A DNA stretch of 12,862 nucleotides, taken from assembly GCA_015655535.1 (NCBI GenBank), contig JAATEW010000037.1, positions 1-12,862 of the forward strand, read 5' to 3'. This document shows, one piece after another, positions 1-6,300 of the stretch (position 1 is the stretch's first letter; each line of letters opens with the position of its first letter). A program made the position numbers and the translations under genes. The notes under the pieces are model-generated. The model saw only the letters and a list, made by a program, of their open reading frames with translations, made no database searches and was not told where the DNA came from. The stretch is from Hyphomicrobiales bacterium (GTDB lineage Bacteria; Pseudomonadota; Alphaproteobacteria; Rhizobiales; Beijerinckiaceae).

Positions 1-42
1 CACCCAGGCAACAAGCGGAGGAGTTGTGCTTGGATGCGCGGA

Positions 43-1716
43 TCAAGTCCGTGATTTAACCGAAACTGACAATTGTGAAGATTGCGATTTGGCCTTTGTT
101 CTGTAACCGTTTTTGTCCGTCTTGGCCATCCAATCGAGAATGGTGCCGAGATCGCCATGGAGGGTGACGTGAACGTCACCGCGTTTCTCGCCAGGAGTAA
201 TGACGATCCTGTCGATTACCTCGCGCAAGGCTTCCGCGGCCTCGCAGGCGTCGTCGGGATGGTCCAGCGCTTCTGTCAGACGTTCGATCCTACGCCGATA
301 AATATCCCCGATGTTTGGGTGGATGTCGGGAATGTCCGTGGGTGCCCGCGACTGGCGAGCATTGAGTTCGATCTGTCTGGTCTCTAATTCGGTCAGCCGG
401 TCAAGCAGTGCGCGATGGAAGCCGCCCTGCTCGATGACGTGGACGATTTCTTTGATGGATTTTTCGGTTTCCGCCAGTTCACGCCGGAGCGTTTCATCTG
501 AGGTGCGCCGCTCGCGATTGAGGCGATTGGTCTCTTCCGCATAGGCGCGCATCGCTTCGGCCGCGGCCTCGGGCGTCATCAGCCGATCGCACAATCCGGT
601 CAGCACGCGGGCCTCCAAAACCTTGCGGTCAATGGTACGGGCATTGTCGCAGCCCGCGGCGAAAATGTGGTTGGTGCAGGCATAACGGTCCTGGCCCCGC
701 CGCGCATAGGAGCCGCCGCAACAGCCGCAGACAAGCAGGCCTGAAAGAAGCGTGCGCGGGCGATGTGTGGCGTTGAGGCCATTGGCAATGCGGCTGCGCT
801 TCGCACCATCACGGGCGCCGGCAATCTGTTTCTCGTAGATCGCGCTCAGCTCCTCCTGCCGGGCCTTGGCAGCGCTCCATAGCTCGTCCGGGACGATTCG
901 AAGCTCCGGCACGGCAGTGCGTATCCATTCGCTCTCGGCGTTGAGGCGCGCCACGCGGCGGCCTGTATTCGGGTTCTTCATGTAATGCTGGCGGTTCCAG
1001 CAGAGGATGCCGATATAAAGCTCACAATTCAGGATGCCGGTGCTGATCACCTGGTTTCCTCTGATTGTGGTATCGGACCAGCGCTTGCCCCTCGGACCTG
1101 GAATGCCGTCGCGATTCAAATCGGCGGCGATCTTCCGTGCCCCTTTACCCGCTACGTAATCACGGAAGATGCGGTGGACGACCTCGGCTTCATGCTCGAT
1201 GATCTCACGGTCGCCACGGATCCGTTCGCCATGCGCGTCGAGCTTCTTGACGACGCGGTAGCCATAGGCATTGCCACCGCCGGCCTTGCCCGCCTCGATA
1301 CGGCCCCGAATGCCACGATGCGTCTTTATGGCAAGGTCTTTCAGGAACAAGGCATTCATGGTGCCTTTGAGACCGACATGAAGCTCGGAGATTTCGCCCT
1401 CGGAGAGAGTGACAATGGAGACGCCTGCGAAACGCAGCCGCTTGAATACGGCGGCGACATCCTCCTGGTCCCGGCTGATGCGGTCGAGGGCTTCGGACAG
1501 AATGATGTCGAAGTGTCCCGCCTGCGCATCGGAAAGGAGCTCCTGGATGCCGGGACGGATGAGAGAGGCGCCGGAGAGAGCCCGATCGGAATAGTAATCC
1601 GTGATGATCCAGCCCTGGCGGGCGGCATATTCCCGGCACTGACGCAATTGATCCTCGATTGAGGCGTCGCGCTGGTTATCGGAGGAATAGCGGGCATAGA
1701 GCGCAACGCGGGTCAT
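43..1716 (-). CDS. Large serine recombinase (resolvase/invertase family)
   Basis: Site-specific DNA recombinase of the large serine family, which cuts and rejoins att or res sites through a covalent 5'-phosphoserine link. The start at 1716 gives MTRVALYARYSSDNQ, the typical N-terminus of the family, with GGAG a few bases upstream; an open frame continues further upstream but its residues look like non-coding translation. The resolvase catalytic domain covers about residues 3-150, with the nucleophile Ser11 in YARYSS and the arginine motif ALDRISRD near 77-83. The recombinase domain follows (about 165-290). A zinc ribbon has CGCC at 330-333 and later cysteines near 347 and 356. A charged coiled-coil stretch (about 385-470) and a C-terminal tail complete 557 residues, the normal length for the family. 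It probably mobilised or once mobilised an element here; no att core is recognisable. The family assignment is firm; the substrate is unknown. Confidence 0.93.
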   Translation of the reverse strand: MTRVALYARYSSDNQRDASIEDQLRQCREYAARQGWIITDYYSDRALSGASLIRPGIQELLSDAQAGHFDIILSEALDRISRDQEDVAAVFKRLRFAGVSIVTLSEGEISELHVGLKGTMNALFLKDLAIKTHRGIRGRIEAGKAGGGNAYGYRVVKKLDAHGERIRGDREIIEHEAEVVHRIFRDYVAGKGARKIAADLNRDGIPGPRGKRWSDTTIRGNQVISTGILNCELYIGILCWNRQHYMKNPNTGRRVARLNAESEWIRTAVPELRIVPDELWSAAKARQEELSAIYEKQIAGARDGAKRSRIANGLNATHRPRTLLSGLLVCGCCGGSYARRGQDRYACTNHIFAAGCDNARTIDRKVLEARVLTGLCDRLMTPEAAAEAMRAYAEETNRLNRERRTSDETLRRELAETEKSIKEIVHVIEQGGFHRALLDRLTELETRQIELNARQSRAPTDIPDIHPNIGDIYRRRIERLTEALDHPDDACEAAEALREVIDRIVITPGEKRGDVHVTLHGDLGTILDWMAKTDKNGYRTKAKSQSSQLSVSVKSRT

Positions 1717-1735
1717 GGAGGGTCTCCGATCTTCC

Positions 1736-1969
1736 CTATTCGTCTTTCTCGTCAGGTCGGTCGCGGGCCTGACCCGCAATTCTATTCGGATGATCTTTCC
1801 TACGAGCAGCAAAATCATCCCGCGCCATGCGGCGGCCAATGATGCGGGCCAACGTCAACGCGACATTGTCCACGCGTTGCCATGCGTCGCGCTCGGGTCC
1901 GGCCTTCGAACCTTTGCCACCGATCGCTGGTAAGATATCGTCCGGCTTTGGCTTTCTGCTTCTCCCCAT
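1736..1969 (-). CDS. Small conserved-looking hypothetical protein upstream of the recombinase
   Basis: A 77-residue basic protein beginning MGRSRKPKPDDILP and ending in a charged tail. Its middle part, ERDAWQRVDNVALTLARIIGRRMARDDF, looks like a helical segment. The reading frame stops 19 bases before the recombinase start on the same strand, so the two are probably co-transcribed. I chose ATG at 1969; a TTG at 1993 would add eight residues, and neither has a clear ribosome-binding site. Small proteins of this kind often precede serine recombinases in alphaproteobacteria, from memory of the family, and could act as directionality or accessory factors; that function is a guess. It could also be an unexpressed open frame. 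Confidence 0.5.
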   Translation of the reverse strand: MGRSRKPKPDDILPAIGGKGSKAGPERDAWQRVDNVALTLARIIGRRMARDDFAARRKDHPNRIAGQARDRPDEKDE

Positions 1970-2131
1970 GTTTAGCCCGCTGTCTGAACTCAAACGAGCA
2001 TGAAGCGGCGGAGCGGTTAGAAAGAGAAGCTGAAAATCGACCTAATTGTAGTGCAGCGGAAAAAGACTTGCCAGCGGCGGTTTTGGCGTAGGTTCGCCTT
2101 ATCCAAAACTGTTTGACCGCCAGCGATTTTC

Positions 2132-2149
2132 AATATCGCTTGCAATATT
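2132..2149. promoter_or_regulatory. Palindromic operator-like site upstream of the toxin-antitoxin pair
   Basis: AATATCGC-TT-GCAATATT is an 18-base near-perfect palindrome with one mismatched pair, ending 24 bases before the toxin start. Ribbon-helix-helix antitoxins usually autorepress by binding such sites over their own promoter. A TTGACC at 2113-2118 lies in a -35-like position, which would put the palindrome over the -10 region, although no good -10 hexamer is visible. The palindrome is seen; the role is inferred. Confidence 0.45.
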
Positions 2150-2173
2150 ACACGACCCTCCGAATATGGTGGC

Positions 2174-2601
2174 ATGAGACTCTTGCTCGACACCCCGACG
2201 ATGGCGGCCGCGATCCGCAGCGATGCGGGAGCCTCCCGTCGCCTGCTGGTCGCGGGGTTTAGGCGACGTCTGACGCTCCTCGCTTCAGTTCCTTGATGAT
2301 CGAATATCAGGCGGTCATGACGCGACCGGAGCATCTGAAAGCCTCCGGCCTCAAAGCAAAGGAGGTGAATAGCGTGCTCGATGCTTTGGCAGCCGTCATA
2401 GAGCCCGTACAGTTCACCTTTCTCTGGCGGCCGAGCCTCCGTGACCCAGACGATGATATGGTTCTCGAAGCGGCGGTCAACGGACAAGCGGATGCGATCG
2501 TGACTTTCAACATCCTGAATTTCGATATCGTCGCCGCAGACTTCGGGATCGAGGTTCTCGTCCCCGGCGAGACCTGGCAACGATTGAAGGCAAGGCGATG
2601 A
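2174..2601 (+). pseudogene. PIN-domain toxin (VapC-like, COG1569-type family), frameshifted
   Basis: PIN toxins are magnesium-dependent RNases neutralised by a partner antitoxin. Reading from ATG 2174 gives MRLLLDTPTMAAAIRSDAG and then ASRRLLVAG...LLASVP, which ends at TGA 2294-2296. The rest of the family consensus continues one frame over from 2293: LMIEYQAVMTRPEHL, then FLWRPSLRDPDDDMVLEAAVNG, and finally DAIVTFNILNFD with a C-terminal GIEVLVPGETW. The join SVP/LMIEY is exactly where the family sequence runs on, so one base was lost near 2290-2293. The catalytic Asp6 is present, but the usual LDTN has become LDTP, which may be a second lesion. Asp and Glu residues at the other active-site positions remain. 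The 3' fragment could restart at TTG 2293 or ATG 2296, but would lack the first catalytic aspartate. A sequencing error is the main alternative. Confidence 0.8.
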
Positions 2602-2849
2602 GGAAGAGCAATTTTGCTTTGAGGCTCCAGGCCTCCCTGCTGGATGAAGCCCGCAAGCTAGCGGAGGCTGAAGGCGTGGCTTTGAACCAGCTCATCAACG
2701 TGGCGGTTGCGGAGAAACTCTCAGCTCTGCGGACGGAAACCTATTTCAAGGAACGCGCCGCCAAAGCCGACATTCCTAAGCCGCTCGCCATTCTCGACAA
2801 AGCCGGTAAGGGCACGCCGCCGGTGAAGGACGACAAACTCCCGAAATAA
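2598..2849 (+). CDS. Ribbon-helix-helix antitoxin (HicB/CopG-like) of the PIN toxin
   Basis: An 83-residue antitoxin and probable autorepressor. Residues about 5-46 (NFALRLQASLLDEARKLAEA, then LNQLINVAVAEKLSALRT) form a ribbon-helix-helix fold: a short strand followed by two amphipathic helices. The rest, about 47-83, is a charged, proline-rich tail of the kind that wraps the toxin. Its ATG overlaps the toxin stop in an ATGA junction, so translation is coupled; toxin-first order is usual for this PIN/RHH pairing. The frame is intact although the toxin is broken, which is expected because losing the antitoxin first would be harmful. A terminator follows 16 bases after the stop. Confidence 0.8.
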   Translation: MRKSNFALRLQASLLDEARKLAEAEGVALNQLINVAVAEKLSALRTETYFKERAAKADIPKPLAILDKAGKGTPPVKDDKLPK

Positions 2850-2865
2850 GCCGCGGTCGTTAGCA

Positions 2866-2893
2866 TGGGAGCACATTGCTCCCAATCTTCCTT
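2866..2893 (+). terminator. Intrinsic terminator of the toxin-antitoxin operon
   Basis: TGGGAGCA-CAT-TGCTCCCA is a perfect 8-bp stem with a 3-base loop, followed by a T-rich run (ATCTTCCTT). It begins 16 bases after the antitoxin stop codon and is well placed to end that transcript. Confidence 0.7.
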
Positions 2894-3189
2894 ACCTGCT
2901 TGGCCAGCCCTTGCCGGGCCGGCGACGGCCCGTCAAGGCCACAGCCGCGAAGCGGAGAGCGGACGCGAAGCCTTGACGGGGCGGCGGACGGTCTGGCCTA
3001 ATCGCCACAAGCAGGCAATCCCTTTTTCAATGTCCACAATGATATTTTCTATATTGAGGGTATTGTGCTGAAAATTGCTTTTCTGCGTCAGAGCAAGCCT
3101 ATCCGACAGCCTCCCTCGCTTTTGATATGTACCAGATAAAACCAGATGCAGCACCTATAGCATAGGAGAGCCCAATAAAAAAAACCGGC
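2894..3189. other. Non-coding interval between the antitoxin and cas3
   Basis: No credible gene is seen here. The first half is very GC-rich and holds an inverted repeat, CCCGTCAAGGC (2929-2939) and GCCTTGACGGG (2970-2980), 30 bases apart. From about 3020 it turns AT-rich (TGATATTTTCTATATTG). The change in composition near 3015 suggests a junction between DNA of different origin. The cas3 promoter should lie in the AT-rich half, but no hexamer pair is good enough to call. Confidence 0.5.
2929..2980. repeat. 11-bp perfect inverted repeat with 30-base spacing
   Basis: CCCGTCAAGGC at 2929-2939 is the exact reverse complement of GCCTTGACGGG at 2970-2980. The region between is GC-rich and could fold further. 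It has no U-tract, so it is not an obvious terminator. It may be an end of a dispersed repeat or a mobile-element remnant; nothing in the window settles this. Confidence 0.45.
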
Positions 3190-3228
3190 ATGCTACAGCA
3201 GCATTTCGTAGGATGAAATCCTGACGAA
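3190..3228 (+). promoter_or_regulatory. Two tandem hairpins just upstream of cas3
   Basis: ATGCT-ACAGC-AGCAT (3190-3204) is followed at once by TTCGTAGGAT-GAA-ATCCTgACGAA (3205-3228), a 10-bp stem broken by a single bulged G. The second ends 15 bases before the cas3 ATG and contains the AGGA that could otherwise pair with 16S rRNA. They may be an operator for a repressor or a 5' UTR structure limiting cas3 translation. The structure is seen; the function is inferred. Confidence 0.4.
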
Positions 3229-3243
3229 TCGGAACACCTTTCG

Positions 3244-6030
3244 ATGAATGCGAATCTGGCGCTTTTTTCTTTGTGGGCTAAAACGGATCGCTTGCACGTC
3301 GTCTTGGACTTAGAACTAGTTCGTGGCTCTTCACCTAATTTCCACCCTCTGATCTATCATCTTCTGGATGTGGCAGCCTGCGCGGAAGCCGTACTTGATC
3401 AAGAGCGCGCGCGCGTTGCACGCCTCGCAAAAGCTTTCGGTGTAGACCCCGCCAATCTTTCGCTCTGCTTTGTTACGCTGATCGCTCTGCACGATATCGG
3501 CAAATGTGCGAGAGGCTTTCAAGGCAAGGTGCTGGACCTATGGCCGGATTATCTCGGGTCGAGGCCTGATAAGGAGTTATCCGTCCGCCATGATGCCGCG
3601 GGCGTGTGGCTATTCCATCAAAATGCGAAATTGGATGTGATCGCGGAAAGGCTTTTTCCGGAACTCACTCCGTCACAACGGCTTGTGATGATTCAAGCCG
3701 TTTGCGGACATCACGGCCAGCCGATCGAATGGCGTACAGGTGGAGATTATCCCGATATCGGCAATTGCAATAGGCAAATTGGCCGGGAGGCAGAAGCAGC
3801 GGCTGGAACAATCGCCGAAGCCATCGTCGCTGTGTTCGCACCAATACCTTGCCACCTCGAAGAGACATCTGTTCCGCTCGCCTCTTTCTGGCTTGCCGGG
3901 CTTTCGGTCTTATCCGATTGGCTCGGTTCAAACCGGACGTGGTTTGAATTCCAGCCGCCGCCGCAAGGGGACGACCTCCAAGCCGAGATAGCACGCTATT
4001 GGGACGCGCATGCCCGGCCCAATGCGAAAAAGGCTTTGAAAGAAGCCGGTCTCTCCCTATCGCAGTTTTCGCCGGATATTGGCCTCGCGCAGCTTTTTGA
4101 TCCGAAATATGTGACGACACCTCTGCAAGACTATGCGGAAAGCGTCGAGCTGCGCGATGGTCCTTTGCTCTTCATTATCGAAGACATGACCGGCGCGGGG
4201 AAGACAGAAGCCGCCGTCATCCTCGCTCATAGGCTCATGCTCGCAGGCAAGGCGCAAGGCCTGCATGTCGCGCTGCCGACCATGGCGACGGCCAATGCCA
4301 TGTTCGAACGGCTCGCCGCGATCTACCGGCGTTTGTTCGATGGAGAGGACCCGCCGTCAATTGTTCTGTCGCATGGACGGCGTGAGCTTTTCGAGAGCTT
4401 CACAAATCTTTCCAAAGCTATGGCGGCATACGATGGCGATGCGCAAGATGAAGACGATCCCTCCGATATAGAGGCGAGCGCCTTTTGCGCCGATTGGCTT
4501 GCGCGTTCAAACAAGCAAGCCTTTCTTGCGCAGGTTGGTGCTGGCACGATCGACCAAGCCATTCTCGCGGTTTTGCCCGCACGGCATCAATCCTTGCGTC
4601 TTTGGGGTCTCGCCGACAAGGTGCTCGTGATCGACGAGGCGCATGCCTATGATGCCTATATGAACGAAGAGATCGAATGCCTTCTCAAATTTCATGCGGC
4701 ATTCGGGGGCTCTGCCATTATTCTGTCGGCTACCTTGCCGCAGGACAAACGCGCTAAGCTGGTCAATGCCTTTCTCTCTGGCGCGAGTAAGGATGAAAAA
4801 CCCGCCTGGCGGCCTGCGCAAAGTGCCTACCCGCTCGTGACATCCGTGGCGCTCGATCAGATTGACGAAAGACCGCTGGCTCTGCGCGATAGCCTCGCAC
4901 GCGAAGTCGCCGTAGAGCGAATTGGCACGCTCGATGAAGTTTATCGCTGCGCACTCGACGCGGCAAAGCACGGCGCGGCAGTTGCAGTCATCCGCAATAC
5001 GGTGAATGAAGCCATTGAGAGTTTCGAAACACTCTCGCGCGCGTTCAATGACGTCATGCTCTTTCATGCACGTTTCGCCATGATCGATAGGCAAGGGATC
5101 GAGACAGAAGTGGTCAGCCGTTTCGGGAAAGAGGGCACAACAAACCGCAATACGATTCTCGTCGCGACCCAGGTTGTTGAACAATCGCTCGATCTCGATT
5201 TCGATCTGATCATCAGCGATTTGGCGCCTGTGGATCTTCTCATTCAACGCGCTGGCCGGCTCTGGCGGCATGCCAGAGGACAAAGACCGATCGCTGGCCC
5301 AGCTTTCCTCGTCCTCTCGCCTGAGCCTTCCCCCGATTCTGGAAGCAAATGGCCGACGCCGCTCTTGCCAAAGACCAATTTCGTTTACAATGATGCGGCC
5401 TTGCTGTGGCGTTCAGCTAAAGCGATTTTCACTGCTGGAAAAATCGTGAGCTGCACAAGCCTCACCTGCGCAGCGATGGAAAGCGGAGAGGTCCGGGCTT
5501 TGGTGGAAGCGGTCTATGGAGATGATAGACTACCCATCCCGCCTTCATTGGAAAAAGCCGAATTGGACGCCGTGGGCACCCAATCCGGCGAACGGACTTT
5601 GGCTGGCTATCATGTGCTCGATTTTCAAAAGGGCTATGACTGGGATGGCGTGAAATGGGAGCGGGACACACGGATCAAAACCCGTCTTGGCGAAGAGACA
5701 ATCACTTTGCGGCTGGCGCGCGTCGAGAACGGCACGGTTGTCCCATGGGCTCCAGTCGAGGCGAATGATTGGCGGCGTGCCTGGGCTCTGTCGGAGGTCA
5801 GCCTGCGCCAATCACAATGCGTGGGGTCTGACAATGCACCGGAAGTGCGAGTGCTTGTCGAAGCGGCGAAGCGCTGGTGGACGATTTCAGAGAAGGAGAT
5901 TCCAGTTGTCGTATTGAAGGAAACGGATGAAGCGGTGGTTTGGGAGGGATCCGCTTTAAATGCGAACATGAAGCCGATGCGGATTATTTATTCCGCTATC
6001 GAAGGGCTAAAACTTTCAGATCATCCTTGA
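3244..6030 (+). CDS. cas3: Cas3, type I-E HD nuclease-helicase
   Basis: Cas3 is recruited by target-bound Cascade and unwinds and degrades DNA. The N-terminal HD nuclease shows His34/His39 in HPLIYHLLDV, His83-Asp84 in ALHDIGK, His156-His157 in CGHHGQP and Asp225 in LSDWLGSN, all metal ligands of the family. The superfamily 2 helicase follows: Walker A MTGAGKTE with Lys320, DEAH at 464-467, SAT at 495-497, a motif V-like VATQVVEQSLDLDFD (640-654) and motif VI QRAGRLWRH at 668-676. At 928 residues it is slightly longer than the E. coli protein (888), and no motif is missing. The ATG at 3244 has only a weak GGA ahead of it. It is separated by 476 bases from cse1, so it probably has its own promoter and can be controlled apart from Cascade. 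Confidence 0.97.
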   Translation: MNANLALFSLWAKTDRLHVVLDLELVRGSSPNFHPLIYHLLDVAACAEAVLDQERARVARLAKAFGVDPANLSLCFVTLIALHDIGKCARGFQGKVLDLWPDYLGSRPDKELSVRHDAAGVWLFHQNAKLDVIAERLFPELTPSQRLVMIQAVCGHHGQPIEWRTGGDYPDIGNCNRQIGREAEAAAGTIAEAIVAVFAPIPCHLEETSVPLASFWLAGLSVLSDWLGSNRTWFEFQPPPQGDDLQAEIARYWDAHARPNAKKALKEAGLSLSQFSPDIGLAQLFDPKYVTTPLQDYAESVELRDGPLLFIIEDMTGAGKTEAAVILAHRLMLAGKAQGLHVALPTMATANAMFERLAAIYRRLFDGEDPPSIVLSHGRRELFESFTNLSKAMAAYDGDAQDEDDPSDIEASAFCADWLARSNKQAFLAQVGAGTIDQAILAVLPARHQSLRLWGLADKVLVIDEAHAYDAYMNEEIECLLKFHAAFGGSAIILSATLPQDKRAKLVNAFLSGASKDEKPAWRPAQSAYPLVTSVALDQIDERPLALRDSLAREVAVERIGTLDEVYRCALDAAKHGAAVAVIRNTVNEAIESFETLSRAFNDVMLFHARFAMIDRQGIETEVVSRFGKEGTTNRNTILVATQVVEQSLDLDFDLIISDLAPVDLLIQRAGRLWRHARGQRPIAGPAFLVLSPEPSPDSGSKWPTPLLPKTNFVYNDAALLWRSAKAIFTAGKIVSCTSLTCAAMESGEVRALVEAVYGDDRLPIPPSLEKAELDAVGTQSGERTLAGYHVLDFQKGYDWDGVKWERDTRIKTRLGEETITLRLARVENGTVVPWAPVEANDWRRAWALSEVSLRQSQCVGSDNAPEVRVLVEAAKRWWTISEKEIPVVVLKETDEAVVWEGSALNANMKPMRIIYSAIEGLKLSDHP

Positions 6031-6108
6031 GGAGCGCTTGTTCTTTTCGGTCCAGGACGCACGAATTAATCCAATGCGGCTGTGCTTTCTTTTACGCAAT
6101 TAATGGTT
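6031..6108. other. Spacer DNA after cas3, candidate promoter region of the mini-array
   Basis: Unlike its surroundings this stretch is AT-rich. Two copies of AATTAAT (6064-6070 and 6098-6104) flank an imperfect inverted repeat, ATTAAT..ATGCG against CGCAATTAAT. No terminator hairpin with a U-tract follows cas3. A promoter for the degenerate array would be expected here, but no convincing -35/-10 pair is seen; read-through from cas3 is the alternative. Confidence 0.35.
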
Positions 6109-6252
6109 TAGTTTTTCGTGCCCGCGAGGATGAACCATGAATGGGTCGGAAAAGTATGATCAAATTCTCCGTACGCTCGGGGATGAACCGACGTGGCTGA
6201 CGACCAGCTACTTTTGGGGATAAACGTTCCCCGCAAATGCGGGGACATGAAG
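6109..6252 (+). CRISPR. Degenerate three-repeat mini-CRISPR between cas3 and cse1
   Basis: Three diverged copies of the 29-base repeat of the main array: R1 6109-6137 (19/29 identical), R2 6162-6190 (22/29) and R3 6224-6252 (20/29, ungapped). The R1-R2 interval is 24 bases and the R2-R3 interval is 33 bases. R1 and R2 end GGATGAACCA and CGGGGATGAACCG. R3 keeps CGTTCCCCGCA and GCGGGGA but has lost its 3' end. The stem can still form in all three: in R1 a C-G pair has become T-A (positions 8 and 19) and other changes give G-U wobbles. Such compensation suggests the RNA fold was kept, not that the array simply decayed. The orientation matches the main array. Confidence 0.85.
6183..6244 (+). ncRNA. 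Predicted single crRNA-like regulatory guide (CreR-like)
   Basis: Cas6e cleavage after position 21 of R2 and R3 would release a 62-nt RNA. Its parts would be the 5' handle ATGAACCG (6183-6190), a 33-nt guide (6191-6223) and the 3' stem-loop of R3 (6224-6244; stem CCCCGC/GCGGGG, loop AAAT). Both handles are fully conserved, while the repeat parts outside this RNA are the diverged ones, especially the last seven bases of R3. The guide begins ACGTGGCTGACGAC and matches the promoter region just downstream. CreR and CreA RNAs, known from other CRISPR loci, are such degenerate guides that direct Cascade to repress cas or toxin promoters. That this locus does the same is inferred; no expression data exist here. 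Confidence 0.6.
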
Positions 6253-6285
6253 ACGTGCCTGACTACATTATTGACAGCCACTAAG
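6250..6285 (+). promoter_or_regulatory. Predicted Cascade-binding site (PAM AAG plus partial protospacer) over the cse1 promoter
   Basis: AAG at 6250-6252 is the canonical type I-E PAM. It is followed by ACGTGCCTGACTAC (6253-6266), against guide bases ACGTGGCTGACGAC (6191-6204). The 12 matches cover positions 1-5, 7-11, 13 and 14. The two mismatches are at 6 and 12, which are flipped out in type I-E Cascade and do not pair. From position 15 the match stops. A site of guide length would reach 6285 and cover the -35 box at 6271-6276. Partial pairing of this type allows binding and predicts little or no Cas3 cleavage. Confidence 0.6.
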
Positions 6286-6299
6286 CGGCGCGATATGGA
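6271..6299 (+). promoter_or_regulatory. Candidate promoter of the cse1-cas2 operon
   Basis: A perfect TTGACA (6271-6276) is followed after 17 bases by TATGGA (6294-6299), which has the first three bases of a -10 box. The predicted start is near 6305-6307, giving a leader of about 200 bases before the cse1 ATG. A second TTGACA at 6338-6343 has no acceptable -10 box. Confidence 0.5.
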
Positions 6300-6300
6300 A

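Noticed and set aside
985..1662. 225-codon plus-strand open frame inside the recombinase gene
   Set aside because: It is antisense to the resolvase and recombinase domains, which carry all the recognisable motifs; GC-rich codon use opens the opposite frame.
2224..2265. Short matches of spacers 1 and 2 (GATGCGGG, GTTTAGGCG) to the toxin pseudogene
   Set aside because: Eight or nine bases, not at the seed end, without a PAM; expected by chance.
6138..6161. 24-base interval between R1 and R2 as a guide against the cas3 start (TGAATG shared)
   Set aside because: The match breaks at readable position 7, no AAG PAM precedes it, and six bases are not meaningful.
6216..6226. GGGGATAAACG inside the guide, resembling the 3' end of the E. 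coli-type repeat
   Set aside because: The upstream half of a repeat is missing, and it overlaps the start of R3; it is probably chance.
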